This document shows, in pieces, positions 32,243 to 43,414 of a stretch of 64,000 bases of DNA (its first letter is position 1; every line of letters starts with the position of its first letter). Position numbers and translations under genes: made by a program. The DNA is taken from the NCBI GenBank assembly GCA_009837355.1, contig VXTR01000035.1, forward strand, positions 54,762-118,761, read 5' to 3'. The DNA is from Chloroflexota bacterium. Its GTDB lineage: Bacteria > Chloroflexota > Dehalococcoidia > Lucifugimonadales > UBA3495. The notes beneath the pieces are model-generated. The model was not told the origin of the DNA. It saw only the letters and a list, made by a program, of their open reading frames with translations, and searched no databases.

Positions 32243-32271
32243 ATGCTACGCCGCCACGCCGAGATTGTCAA
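32243..32271 (-). promoter_or_regulatory. Sigma-70-type promoter of the DAHP synthase leader
   Basis: TTGACA (32271-32266), 17-nt spacer, TAGCAT (32248-32243). Confidence 0.85.
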
Positions 32272-32312
32272 CGGGCCGGCGACACTGATTTGCTTGAAAT
32301 TGTCGCCGGTTC

Positions 32313-33128
32313 CTAATTTTGCCCGGCCAGTTCCGCAACTACTCTGGCGCCGCGCTCAGCCGCGGCATCGTCCGGGCCATCGGCCAAGGCGTGCACCAGC
32401 GCGCTGCCCACCACCGCCGCGTCGGCGCGCTGGCCCACTTCCAGCACGTGCTCCCGCTGCGAAATGCCGAACCCAACGGCCACGGGCAGGTCGGTGTGCT
32501 GCCGTACCCGGTTGACCAGGTCCAGGCCCCGGTCGGACACCTCCGCGCGAGCTCCGGTTACTCCGGTTACGCTGAGGCAATAGACAAAGCCGCCGCCAAT
32601 CTGCGTGGATCGGGCGATGCTTTCGTCGGTGCTGGTAGGAGCCAGCAGCGGAATCAGGTGAATGCCATGGTTCCCCAACTGCTCAATCAGCGGTTGCGCC
32701 TCGTCGCTGGGCAGGTCAACGATAATTAGCCCGTCCACGGTGGCGTCGGCGCAGGCGTCGGCAAAACGTTCCAAGCCATAGGCCAGCAGGGAATTGTAGT
32801 ACCCCATCAGGATAACGGGAGTATCGCCAATGCGGGGGCGCAAGTTGGCTGCGGTGTCCAGGCAATCCTGGATAGTGATACCGTTCTGCAGGGCAACGAA
32901 GCTGGATTCCTGGATTACCGGGCCCTCGCCGATGGGGTCGCTGAAAGGCATTCCCAGCTCGATGGCGTCGGCGCCGGCGGCGACGAGGCTCGGCACCACG
33001 TCCAGCGCAGCGTCGCGGTAGGGATGGCCCACCGTGACGAACACCACCAGGCCGGGCCGTCGCTCGGCCTTAATGGATGCAAACTTGGCGGCGATGCGGT
33101 CGGCGCGGGCAATTGATTCGGTTGCCAT
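32313..33128 (-). CDS. trpA: Tryptophan synthase alpha subunit
   Basis: ELGMPFSDPIGEGPVIQ, VILMGYYNSLLAYG, LPVAVGFGISQ. Confidence 0.97.
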   Translation of the reverse strand: MATESIARADRIAAKFASIKAERRPGLVVFVTVGHPYRDAALDVVPSLVAAGADAIELGMPFSDPIGEGPVIQESSFVALQNGITIQDCLDTAANLRPRIGDTPVILMGYYNSLLAYGLERFADACADATVDGLIIVDLPSDEAQPLIEQLGNHGIHLIPLLAPTSTDESIARSTQIGGGFVYCLSVTGVTGARAEVSDRGLDLVNRVRQHTDLPVAVGFGISQREHVLEVGQRADAAVVGSALVHALADGPDDAAAERGARVVAELAGQN

Positions 33129-33376
33129 GAAGGGCCTCGCTGGGGAGCTGGTATTGAATACGGTTTATTTTACCACCCGGATGGGGATAGATTTGGTGAT
33201 GTTGGGGTAATGGCTGGCTCCTTTAGGTTGTTCGGTTGATGAGTTGGCTGGCTGATTGTGGTAGGCAGGTTGGGATGGCGACAAGCACTCCCGTTGTCCT
33301 TTTATAATACGGGGTGAAGATTTGCCCGACCGGCCCTGGGCCGGACGTGATACCAAGCAAGGAGTCCGATTCATCA

Positions 33377-34006
33377 ATGACCAGCCGTTCCACCAATGTG
33401 TTCTGGCAAGACTATGCGGTAGCTCGGGCGGACCGCACCGCGCTACTGCATCAGGAGCCGCTTGTACTGTGGCTGACCGGCCTTTCCGGGGCCGGCAAGA
33501 CCACGTTAGCGAACTTCATGGCCAAACGCCTTTACGACAACGGTTATCACGCCTACGTCCTGGACGGTGATAACCTCAGGCACGGATTGAATCGGGATTT
33601 GGACTTCAGCGAGGCGGCCCGCCACGAAAACGTCCGTCGCATGGCGGAGGTGGCCGGGCTGATGTACGACGCCGGGTTGATCACGCTGGCGGCTTGCATA
33701 TCTCCGTTCCAGTCTGAGCGGGATTTTGCGCGCGGCCTGTTGCCGCCGGGTCGTTTCGTCGAGGTCTTCGTGGATACCCCTTTGGAAGTATGCGAGCAGC
33801 GCGACGCCAAGGGACTGTACCGCCGGGCCCGGGCTGGTGAGATCACCAACTTCACCGGCATCGACTCGCCCTTTGAGCGCCCGGCCAACCCGGAGCTGAC
33901 CATTGACAACAGCTGCCGAACCCCGGATGAATGCGCCGACATCGTTATGGACTACCTGAACCGGCACGGGCTGTTGGCTGCCCCTACAACGCAAACGCCA
34001 CCGTAG
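33377..34006 (+). CDS. cysC: Adenylylsulfate kinase
   Basis: LVLWLTGLSGAGKTTLANFMAKRL, LDGDNLRHGLNRDL, RRARAGEITNFTGIDSPFE. Confidence 0.95.
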   Translation: MTSRSTNVFWQDYAVARADRTALLHQEPLVLWLTGLSGAGKTTLANFMAKRLYDNGYHAYVLDGDNLRHGLNRDLDFSEAARHENVRRMAEVAGLMYDAGLITLAACISPFQSERDFARGLLPPGRFVEVFVDTPLEVCEQRDAKGLYRRARAGEITNFTGIDSPFERPANPELTIDNSCRTPDECADIVMDYLNRHGLLAAPTTQTPP

Positions 34007-34727
34007 CCACCGCCAGCAGGTTCTGCATGGCGTGAACGGCGATGCCGGGCCATACGGATCCGGTGTACCGGTACAAGCCTCCCAACAGCAGCGCAGTAAC
34101 GAACACCGGGATGATGACTCCGGGATCGGCGTGCAACCCGGCAAACAGCGCTGAGGACACCGCCAGCGCCGGGCCAAAGCCCCAGCTGTTAGTCAGCCCG
34201 CGCAGCACGAATCCGCGAAAGAATATCTCTTCCGCAACCGGGGTTATTACCACCAGGGCAACCACGCTGCAAATCACCCATCCACCGGGCAGCAGCAAAT
34301 CCTCGGGCAGGTCGGGAGGCGTCAGGAAATCCCAACCCAGAGCCACGGTTGCCATGGCGTACAGTTGGGCAAAACCCAGATTAGCTGCGAACAAGGTAAT
34401 GCTGGCAACCGCAACCCGCCATCGCTGCATCTTGGCGCGCGCCAGACCTATCGATGCCAGGTTCGGCGGCCACGCCCGCATCGCCAGCAGCCATACCAGC
34501 GCTAGCTGCGCCAGCGCCAATAGTCCGGTTCCCAGTACTGTTACTGCTGACAACGGCATCAGCGTCGCCAGGGCGGAAACCAGCAGCGCCGTCGGAACCA
34601 GCGCCAGGATGCCGAGGGCAACGTGCCGGAATCCCCACGTCGCGCCGCCGCCTTGGTGACTGCAAACCGGGCAGACGGTGTTTCCCAGCAACAGCATCCT
34701 GCCGCACCGCGTACAGTATGAAGTCAT
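33984..34727 (-). CDS. CPBP family intramembrane metalloprotease with N-terminal zinc ribbon
   Basis: MTSYCTRCGRMLLLGNTVCPVC; ITPVAEEIFFRGFVLRGL; AGLHAD. Confidence 0.88.
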   Translation of the reverse strand: MTSYCTRCGRMLLLGNTVCPVCSHQGGGATWGFRHVALGILALVPTALLVSALATLMPLSAVTVLGTGLLALAQLALVWLLAMRAWPPNLASIGLARAKMQRWRVAVASITLFAANLGFAQLYAMATVALGWDFLTPPDLPEDLLLPGGWVICSVVALVVITPVAEEIFFRGFVLRGLTNSWGFGPALAVSSALFAGLHADPGVIIPVFVTALLLGGLYRYTGSVWPGIAVHAMQNLLAVATVAFAL

Positions 34728-34830
34728 TGGACGAGTATAGCCGATTGCCAACGGTGTCAGGTTGCGCCATAATGACGCCGCAACGCCGGGAATCCTGACC
34801 ACACCAAATCCCGGCCCGCGGCAGGCGACG

Positions 34831-35034
34831 ATGTCCACCGATTCCGAATCCACAGCGATTGAGCAGGCATTCCTGCAGGTCGCCGCCGGCAACGGCCTCG
34901 ACATCTCTGACACCGAACGCATGGCGGATTTGCGCCGCCGGGTGGCGTTGATGCGGCAGGGGTTGGAGCGTCTTTATGAAATTGACGTCGCCGGAGCCGA
35001 ATCTCCGTCGGTGTTCGTGCCGGCCCGTCGGTAA
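34831..35034 (+). CDS. Small GatC/AtzG-like protein upstream of amidase
   Basis: MSTDSESTAIEQAFLQVAAGNGLDISDTERMADLRRRVALMRQGLERLYEIDV; 35 bp before amidase. Confidence 0.55.
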   Translation: MSTDSESTAIEQAFLQVAAGNGLDISDTERMADLRRRVALMRQGLERLYEIDVAGAESPSVFVPARR

Positions 35035-35069
35035 TCATCCGGCCGGCCGATTCCACAACGAGGTCGCGT

Positions 35070-36482
35070 ATGCCTGATACGGAACTGCACTATATGTCGG
35101 CCTGGGAACTGTCCGGCCTGATTAGGGACGGCCAGGTGTCGCCGGTGGACGTGGTTGAGGCCTGCCTCGCCCGCATAGAGGAAACCGAGCCGACGCTCAA
35201 CTCCTTTATCACCTTGCTGCCGGAGCAGGCTCGCGCCGCCGCCCTCCGCGCCGAGCAGGAAATCGGCCGGGGCAACTATCGCGGCCCGCTGCACGGCATA
35301 CCGGTGGGCTTGAAAGACCTGTTTTATACCGCCGGCGTCCGCACCACGTCGGGAACCCGCATCTACGACACGTACACCCCTGCTGAGGACTGCACCGTAG
35401 CCGCCCGTTTCAGCCAGGCTGGCGCCATCCTGCTGGGCAAACTGAATATGCACCCGCTGGCGTTCGGCCCGACCGGTGAGAACGGCGATTACGGGCATAT
35501 GCACAACCCCTGGAACCCGGAACGCATCACCGGCGGTTCCAGCGGCGGCAGCGGTTCGGCGGCGTCCGCCGGCCAGTGCCACATCACCATGGGCAGCGAC
35601 ACCGGGGGCAGCGTGCGGATTCCGGCGGCCCTCTGCGGCATCGTCGGCCTGAAACCAACCTACGGCCGGGTCAGCCGAGCCGGATTTACCCCGCTGTCCT
35701 GGTGCCTGGACCACCCAGGCCCGATGGTGCGCACCGTGGAAGACGCCGCCTTGACCATGAACGTCATCGCCGGACACGACCCTCGGGATACCGCCACTGC
35801 CGACGTGCCCGTTCCCGACTACACCGCCGCCCTCACCGGCGACGTGCGCGGACTCCGCATCGGCGTGGTGAAAGAGTACTTCGAGACCGAGCTGGACTCC
35901 GGCGTCGCGGATCTGGTGCAGCGGGCCATCGCCGAGCTGGGTGAACTGGGCGCGGAAATAGTGGACGTGTCCCTGCCGCTGTACGAGTACGCCCAACCCA
36001 TCAGCAACGCCATCCTCAGCGCCGAAGCAACGGCGGCCCACCGCGACGCGCTGCTCAGCGACGGCGACAAGCTCTACCCCCAGGTGCGGGACCGATTGGA
36101 AGAGGGGCTGTTCATTTCCGCAGCCGAGTATTTGCGGGCGCAGCAGGCCCGGCAGATATTTTGCGCCCAGGTGGATGACCTGCTGCGGGAGGTTGACCTG
36201 CTGGCCGGGCCAGTGGAACCGGTCACCGCGCCGGTGATTCTGGAACGCAGGATTGATGTTGGCGGGGAATCGTTGCCCGCGGTGCCGCTGCTCACCAAGT
36301 ACACCCGGGTGTACAACATCACCGGTTCTCCGGCCATCTCGGTGCCTTGCGGTTTCGCCGCAGACGGCCTGCCCGTGGGGCTGCACCTGGCCGGCCGAAA
36401 CTTTGACGAACTGTCCGTGCTGCGTGCCGCCTACGCTTACCAGCAGGCCAACGACTGGCACACCCGCCGGCCGCCCCTGTAA
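35070..36482 (+). CDS. Amidase (GatA/AtzE-like amidase-signature enzyme)
   Basis: GIPVGLKDLF, ITGGSSGGSGSAASAGQ, GSDTGGSVRIPAALCGIVGLKPTYGRVS. Confidence 0.95.
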   Translation: MPDTELHYMSAWELSGLIRDGQVSPVDVVEACLARIEETEPTLNSFITLLPEQARAAALRAEQEIGRGNYRGPLHGIPVGLKDLFYTAGVRTTSGTRIYDTYTPAEDCTVAARFSQAGAILLGKLNMHPLAFGPTGENGDYGHMHNPWNPERITGGSSGGSGSAASAGQCHITMGSDTGGSVRIPAALCGIVGLKPTYGRVSRAGFTPLSWCLDHPGPMVRTVEDAALTMNVIAGHDPRDTATADVPVPDYTAALTGDVRGLRIGVVKEYFETELDSGVADLVQRAIAELGELGAEIVDVSLPLYEYAQPISNAILSAEATAAHRDALLSDGDKLYPQVRDRLEEGLFISAAEYLRAQQARQIFCAQVDDLLREVDLLAGPVEPVTAPVILERRIDVGGESLPAVPLLTKYTRVYNITGSPAISVPCGFAADGLPVGLHLAGRNFDELSVLRAAYAYQQANDWHTRRPPL

Positions 36483-36511
36483 GCCTGACCAGTTCCCTCC
36501 GTTACCAACGC

Positions 36512-37291
36512 ATGCGGAAATCTACCGTGGCCACCATCACAGCCGTAACCTTTGACCTCTGGCAAACCCTTATCCTGGACAACCGGGAATTGGGCTTGCA
36601 ACGGGCTCAAGCGCGGCTGGACGGGGCCCGGGATCTGCTGTCCCAGCACGGCATCGACAGCGACCCGGACGGTGTCAGGGAAGCTTATCGGGGCTGTTAT
36701 CGCGCTTGCCGTGCGGTGCGCACCGAGAACCGGGATGTCAGTTTCCGCCAGCAGGTGGAAATTTTCATTAACCTGATTGACCAGGGGTTGGTGGAGCGGT
36801 TGCCGGAAGCAACCGTAGCCGAGATTGAACGCATATATGCCGAGTCCTTTTTCGACTATCCGCCCCGCTTTCACGAGGCCACTCGATCCACGCTGGAATC
36901 CGTACGGGCGCTGAACTTGAGCATCGGCCTCATCTCCAACACTGGAATGACTCCCGGCTATACCTTCCGCGAGTTTCTGCGACGTCACGACTTGCTCCGC
37001 TATTTCGACGTGCTGACCTTTTCCGACGAAACGCTCCTGGCCAAGCCCTCCGATGAGATTTTCCTGATGACGGTCAAATCCTTGAACAGCAATCCGCACG
37101 CGACCATCCACGTTGGCGACCACGTAACCAACGACGTGGTCGGCGCCAACCGGGTGGGCATGAAGTCAATCTGGATTCGCGGGTTTTATGAGCCGGAAGA
37201 TCCGGACGACCCGGATTCCCAGGCCGATATAGCCGTAGATGACCTTTCGGCAGTTTCGGACGCAGTGCGCCAGTTGGTTAGTAGCCCATAG
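36512..37291 (+). CDS. HAD family hydrolase
   Basis: VTFDLWQTLILDNR; LISNTG; AKPSDEIF; HVGDHVTNDVVGANRVGMKSIW. Confidence 0.9.
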   Translation: MRKSTVATITAVTFDLWQTLILDNRELGLQRAQARLDGARDLLSQHGIDSDPDGVREAYRGCYRACRAVRTENRDVSFRQQVEIFINLIDQGLVERLPEATVAEIERIYAESFFDYPPRFHEATRSTLESVRALNLSIGLISNTGMTPGYTFREFLRRHDLLRYFDVLTFSDETLLAKPSDEIFLMTVKSLNSNPHATIHVGDHVTNDVVGANRVGMKSIWIRGFYEPEDPDDPDSQADIAVDDLSAVSDAVRQLVSSP

Positions 37292-37309
37292 CCGGCGAGG
37301 AGTACACCT

Positions 37310-37885
37310 TTGTTTGAGGAATTTGCCGGCGGCCCGCTGCCCAACGGGCGCTACCCCGACATCACGTTGGCCATCTTTCCCCATCTCCAGGAGTTCATCG
37401 TGGTTGACACCCGGACGGAGCAGGCCGAGGTTACTCTGATGTCCACCGACGCGGTGTTCAACGACGAGTATTACCGCGCGGTGGAGAGCGAGTTCAACAG
37501 CCTGCTGCGCGAAGGGGGGAATCAGCCCTTTCTCCACCTGATACACCTGCCTGCGCAACTGGACGACATCCTGCGAGGGATAGCGATGAACTTTATCCTT
37601 GACCGGTTGGGGGTGAACTTCCACGACGAGGAGAACCTGCCCGAGGTTGTGGTGCTGGTGATTTCCGGCCCTACGCTGGCCATACCGCAGGAACAGGTGG
37701 TATCCGGCTTTGCCGATATGCTCTACGGCCGGTTGGACGGGTCGGAGTTGGAGCATTGGAAGCGCACGCTGACCGAACTGGTGCGGCGGGAAGCCGATGC
37801 CTTCCCCGCCACCAACGAGGCGCTGGGCGAATCCATGACCGACGAATCCCTGGACCCCTATTACATCTGGCAGAACCGAAACTAG
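37310..37885 (+). CDS. Hypothetical protein
   Basis: Co-directional ORF between HAD and LLM genes; TTG/alternative start. Confidence 0.55.
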   Translation: MFEEFAGGPLPNGRYPDITLAIFPHLQEFIVVDTRTEQAEVTLMSTDAVFNDEYYRAVESEFNSLLREGGNQPFLHLIHLPAQLDDILRGIAMNFILDRLGVNFHDEENLPEVVVLVISGPTLAIPQEQVVSGFADMLYGRLDGSELEHWKRTLTELVRREADAFPATNEALGESMTDESLDPYYIWQNRN

Positions 37886-37897
37886 GAAACATTCGCC

Positions 37898-38911
37898 ATG
37901 CAACGCATTGCCGTTACGTTCAGCAGCCGGGACAACAACGACGACAGCGATCTCATTGCCATAGCCCAGGCCGCCGACCGTCTGGGTTACGAATCCTTCT
38001 GGACGGGAGAGTCCTGGGGCCGGGACGCCTTCACGGTGCTGACCATGCTGGCGTGTCACACCGAACGCATCGGGCTGGGCACGGGCATCGTAACCGTGTA
38101 CAGCCGTACTCCCGGACTGATTGCCCAGAGCATAGCGTCGCTGGACTGCATCAGCGGCGGGCGCGCCATCCTGGGCCTGGGCTCCAGCGGGCGCATCGTC
38201 ATCGAGGATTGGCACGGCGTCCGGTTCGACCATCCGGTGGCGCGGACGCGCGAATACATCGAAATCGTTCGGATGGCGTTGTCCGGCGAACGGGTCAACT
38301 ACGAGGGACGCTTCTACCAACTGCAGCGGTTTCGCATGGGCGTTTCTCCGGTGCAGGAGCGGATTCCCATTTATGTTGCGTCGCTGGGGCAGCGCAATCT
38401 GGAACTGACCGGCGAGCTAGCCGACGGCTGGCTGCCCATCTGGACCCATTGCGAGAAACTGCCGGCCATCAAGGAACCGCTGACGGCGGCGGCAACCGCT
38501 GCCGGCCGTCCCCCGTCCGACGTCACCACCGCGCCGCAAACCCTGTGCTGCGCCTCCGACGATGCCGCCGTCGTAACTGAGGCAATCCGGCAGGCGAGGG
38601 CGCACATGGCCTTTTATGTAGGCGGCATGGGACAGTACTACTACGACCTGTTCTGTCGCTATGGCTACCAGCCGGAGGGGGACGCAATACGACGGGCTTG
38701 GGGCGAAGGCGATCGGAGCGCCGCCGCCAACGCCGTCACGGAAGAAATGATTGACGCCATCACCGTCATCGGCTCCCCTGAAGACTGCCGGCGCAAGATG
38801 GCCCGGTTCCGTGCCAACGGGGTCGATATGCCCGTAGTTGCCTTCCCCCACGGCACGAGCCGCCATACCATGCTCGGAACTCTGGAAGCCTTGGCCCCGG
38901 ACCAGGATTAG
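37898..38911 (+). CDS. LLM class flavin/F420-dependent oxidoreductase
   Basis: DRLGYESFWTGESWGRDAFTVLTMLACHTERIGLGTGIVTVYSRTP. Confidence 0.92.
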   Translation: MQRIAVTFSSRDNNDDSDLIAIAQAADRLGYESFWTGESWGRDAFTVLTMLACHTERIGLGTGIVTVYSRTPGLIAQSIASLDCISGGRAILGLGSSGRIVIEDWHGVRFDHPVARTREYIEIVRMALSGERVNYEGRFYQLQRFRMGVSPVQERIPIYVASLGQRNLELTGELADGWLPIWTHCEKLPAIKEPLTAAATAAGRPPSDVTTAPQTLCCASDDAAVVTEAIRQARAHMAFYVGGMGQYYYDLFCRYGYQPEGDAIRRAWGEGDRSAAANAVTEEMIDAITVIGSPEDCRRKMARFRANGVDMPVVAFPHGTSRHTMLGTLEALAPDQD

Positions 38912-38920
38912 AATCTCGCC

Positions 38921-39481
38921 GTGAAAATCGGACTGATTTCCGACACGCACTCCGCCGGCAGCGGTTGGGACTTGCCCCGGGAGACCCTGCGCGCGCTGGC
39001 CGGTTGCAAGCTGCTGCTCCACTGCGGCGATTTGGAATGCCTCGGCGTGCTGGATTGCCTGGAGCAGGTGGCGCCGGTGCTGGCGGTGCGCGGCTACGAA
39101 GATCCTCGGGAACCCGGCGAGCGGCTGGCCGACGTTACCCGCATCGTCGAGGTTGCCGGCGTCCGCATCGGGATGGTGCACGACATTCAATGGCCGCCGC
39201 CGTCCATTGCCACCACGCCCGATGGCGCCGGACTGGTGTATCCCATGGCAGGGTTGACGGAGCTGCTGACCCGGAAGTTCGGCGGCGATGTTGACGTAGT
39301 GGCGTTTGGCGATACCCACGAAGAGCTGGTGGAATGGCGCGACGGCGTGCTGTTCGTCAACCCCGGCAGCCCAACCTACCCGGGCCGTCGCCACGCGCCG
39401 GGAACGTTGGGCACAGTGGCGTTGCTGGAACTGGACGATGGCATAAAGGACGCACGCATCGTGCAGCTGCCGGCGGGCTGA
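38921..39481 (+). CDS. YfcE/MJ0936-like metallophosphoesterase
   Basis: MKIGLISDTHSA, LLHCGDLE, VVAFGDTHEE, NPGSPTYPG; GTG start. Confidence 0.9.
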   Translation: MKIGLISDTHSAGSGWDLPRETLRALAGCKLLLHCGDLECLGVLDCLEQVAPVLAVRGYEDPREPGERLADVTRIVEVAGVRIGMVHDIQWPPPSIATTPDGAGLVYPMAGLTELLTRKFGGDVDVVAFGDTHEELVEWRDGVLFVNPGSPTYPGRRHAPGTLGTVALLELDDGIKDARIVQLPAG

Positions 39482-39488
39482 AGGTTCA

Positions 39489-39517
39489 TTGACACCAAGT
39501 TGGCCTTGTGCTAGTTT
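39489..39517 (+). promoter_or_regulatory. Sigma-70-type promoter for hppA
   Basis: TTGACA-N17-TAGTTT. Confidence 0.6.
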
Positions 39518-39562
39518 CGCAACGTTTGTCGGACTTTTTTGCCGAAAAACGGAGAGGAGAGT

Positions 39563-41632
<2,070 letters not shown>

Positions 41633-41655
41633 GCGGCCAATACGGCGACTTACGA

Positions 41656-41685
41656 GCGGGGCGGGTTACCATCCGCCCCGCCTTT
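41656..41685 (+). terminator. Intrinsic terminator after hppA
   Basis: GCGGGGCGG-gttaccat-CCGCCCCGC followed by CTTTT. Confidence 0.8.
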
Positions 41686-41722
41686 TCGTTGTGATACATT
41701 GTCCCGCAACCTGTTTTGAGAG

Positions 41723-42511
41723 ATGAACGCGATGACTACCAACAACGGCGGACTGTTTGACCTCACGGGGCTGGTGGCCCTGATCACCGGCGGCAACGGC
41801 GGCCTCGGCCTGGGGATGGCGCTGGGCTTGGCCAACGCCGGGGCCGACATTGCCATCGCCGCGCGCAACGCGGAAAAGAACGCCGCCGCCGTCGCCGAGA
41901 TAGAAGCCACTGGCCGGCGCGCGGTAGCCATCGCCACCGACGTTACCAGCGACTCAGACATTGACGATATGGTGTCCCGCGCCGTTGCTCACTTCGGCCG
42001 GGTGGACATCCTCATCAACAACGCCGGCGCAACCGTGCGCAAACCGCCGGAGGACATCACCGCCGCCGAGTGGGACAACGTGCTGGACGTGAACCTGCGG
42101 GCCGCGTTCCTGTCGTGCAAGGCGGTCTATCCGCACTTCAAGGCCCAGGGCGGCGGCAAGATTATCAGCATCGGCAGCATGTACAGCATCTTCGGCGGTG
42201 GGGGCAGCGGCGTGCCCTATTCATCCAGCAAGGGCGGCATAGTGCAGCTGTCCAAGAGCTTCGCCGTGGCGTGGGCCGGTGACAACATCCAGTCCAACGC
42301 CATCCTGCCCGGCTGGTTTATGACCGAGCTGACCCAGGCCATCCCCGAAACGCAGCCGGAACGCTACGACCTCATCAACAAGCGCATCCCCGCCGGCCGT
42401 TGGGGCGATGCCAGCGAGCTGCAGGGAGCGGCAGTGTTCCTCGCCAGCCGCGCGTCGGACTACGTTACCGGAGCAGTGATAGCGGTGGACGGCGGCTTCT
42501 CGGTGGCCTAG
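41723..42511 (+). CDS. SDR family oxidoreductase (gluconate 5-dehydrogenase-like)
   Basis: ALITGGNGGLGLGMALGL, NNAGATVRKP, YSSSKGG. Confidence 0.9.
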   Translation: MNAMTTNNGGLFDLTGLVALITGGNGGLGLGMALGLANAGADIAIAARNAEKNAAAVAEIEATGRRAVAIATDVTSDSDIDDMVSRAVAHFGRVDILINNAGATVRKPPEDITAAEWDNVLDVNLRAAFLSCKAVYPHFKAQGGGKIISIGSMYSIFGGGGSGVPYSSSKGGIVQLSKSFAVAWAGDNIQSNAILPGWFMTELTQAIPETQPERYDLINKRIPAGRWGDASELQGAAVFLASRASDYVTGAVIAVDGGFSVA

Positions 42512-42579
42512 CTCCCCGAATACGTCAATCCCGCGCTTGATAAAATGACCCTCTCACGTAAATCAGGAGCCAATTTCTC

Positions 42580-43344
42580 ATGGAATGCAAAGATTTACTG
42601 TTGTCAATTACGCGCTGCCACGAATTAGCCAGTGCCACGGGCGATTCGTCCCACCCTTGCGCCATAGTAGTAAGGAGTCAAACCGGGCAAATTTACCAAG
42701 TGCCGGAACCTTGGACAGGGCACATTGAAACTGCGCCAATATTGTTCATCGGATCCAATCCCGGCATTCACGAAAGCGAGTACTTCCCCAGAAGTAACTG
42801 GAGCGATCCGGATACCATCGACTTCTTTACGCGGCGCTTTGACCGAGACGCTGGATATACATACCAGAAACCCAACGGAGGAGCGCAATATGTCAAGGTT
42901 TACGAGGGCAATAATGGTCCTGTCGTATCCCGCCATTGGGTACGGTTCTGGTCAATGATCAAAAATCACGCCAAGGCCATTGCACAAGACCAGCCGGAGG
43001 CGGGTAAGGACTACGCCATAACTGAGATGGTGCACTGCAAATCCAATAACGAGGCCGGAGTACGAAATGCGTTGAGCCACTGCTCGCGGAAATGGCTACC
43101 GGCCATCATGGAGCAATCCGGCGCGGCCATTATAGTGCTGCTCGGAGACCACCCGCGGGATGCGGCCGTTGGTCTTTGGGGACTGGATGCCTCCCAACGT
43201 GTCCAATTTGACGTCCCCATCGCGGGACGGAATCGAGCTGTGGTCATCTTGCCGCACCCCAACTTTCGCGGCAAGCGAAAGATTGAGGATTATGTGGGTC
43301 AGCAGGAATTAGAACAGTTGCGCAGTAAATTGCCACGCGCATAG
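42580..43344 (+). CDS. Uracil-DNA glycosylase superfamily-like protein
   Basis: ILFIGSNPGIHESEYFP, ITEMVHCKS, VVILPHPNFRGKRK resemble UDG-fold motif positions. Confidence 0.5.
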   Translation: MECKDLLLSITRCHELASATGDSSHPCAIVVRSQTGQIYQVPEPWTGHIETAPILFIGSNPGIHESEYFPRSNWSDPDTIDFFTRRFDRDAGYTYQKPNGGAQYVKVYEGNNGPVVSRHWVRFWSMIKNHAKAIAQDQPEAGKDYAITEMVHCKSNNEAGVRNALSHCSRKWLPAIMEQSGAAIIVLLGDHPRDAAVGLWGLDASQRVQFDVPIAGRNRAVVILPHPNFRGKRKIEDYVGQQELEQLRSKLPRA

Positions 43345-43379
43345 TATCTAGGAGCAAGGTATATTCCAAGGGCATCTGG

Positions 43380-43399
43380 ATTCCGGCTTTCGCCGGAAT
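43380..43399. repeat. REP-like palindrome ATTCCGGC-tttc-GCCGGAAT
   Basis: Same arms as 16872-16891 with complementary loop. Confidence 0.7.
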
Positions 43400-43414
43400 G
43401 ACGATCCAGAAGAG

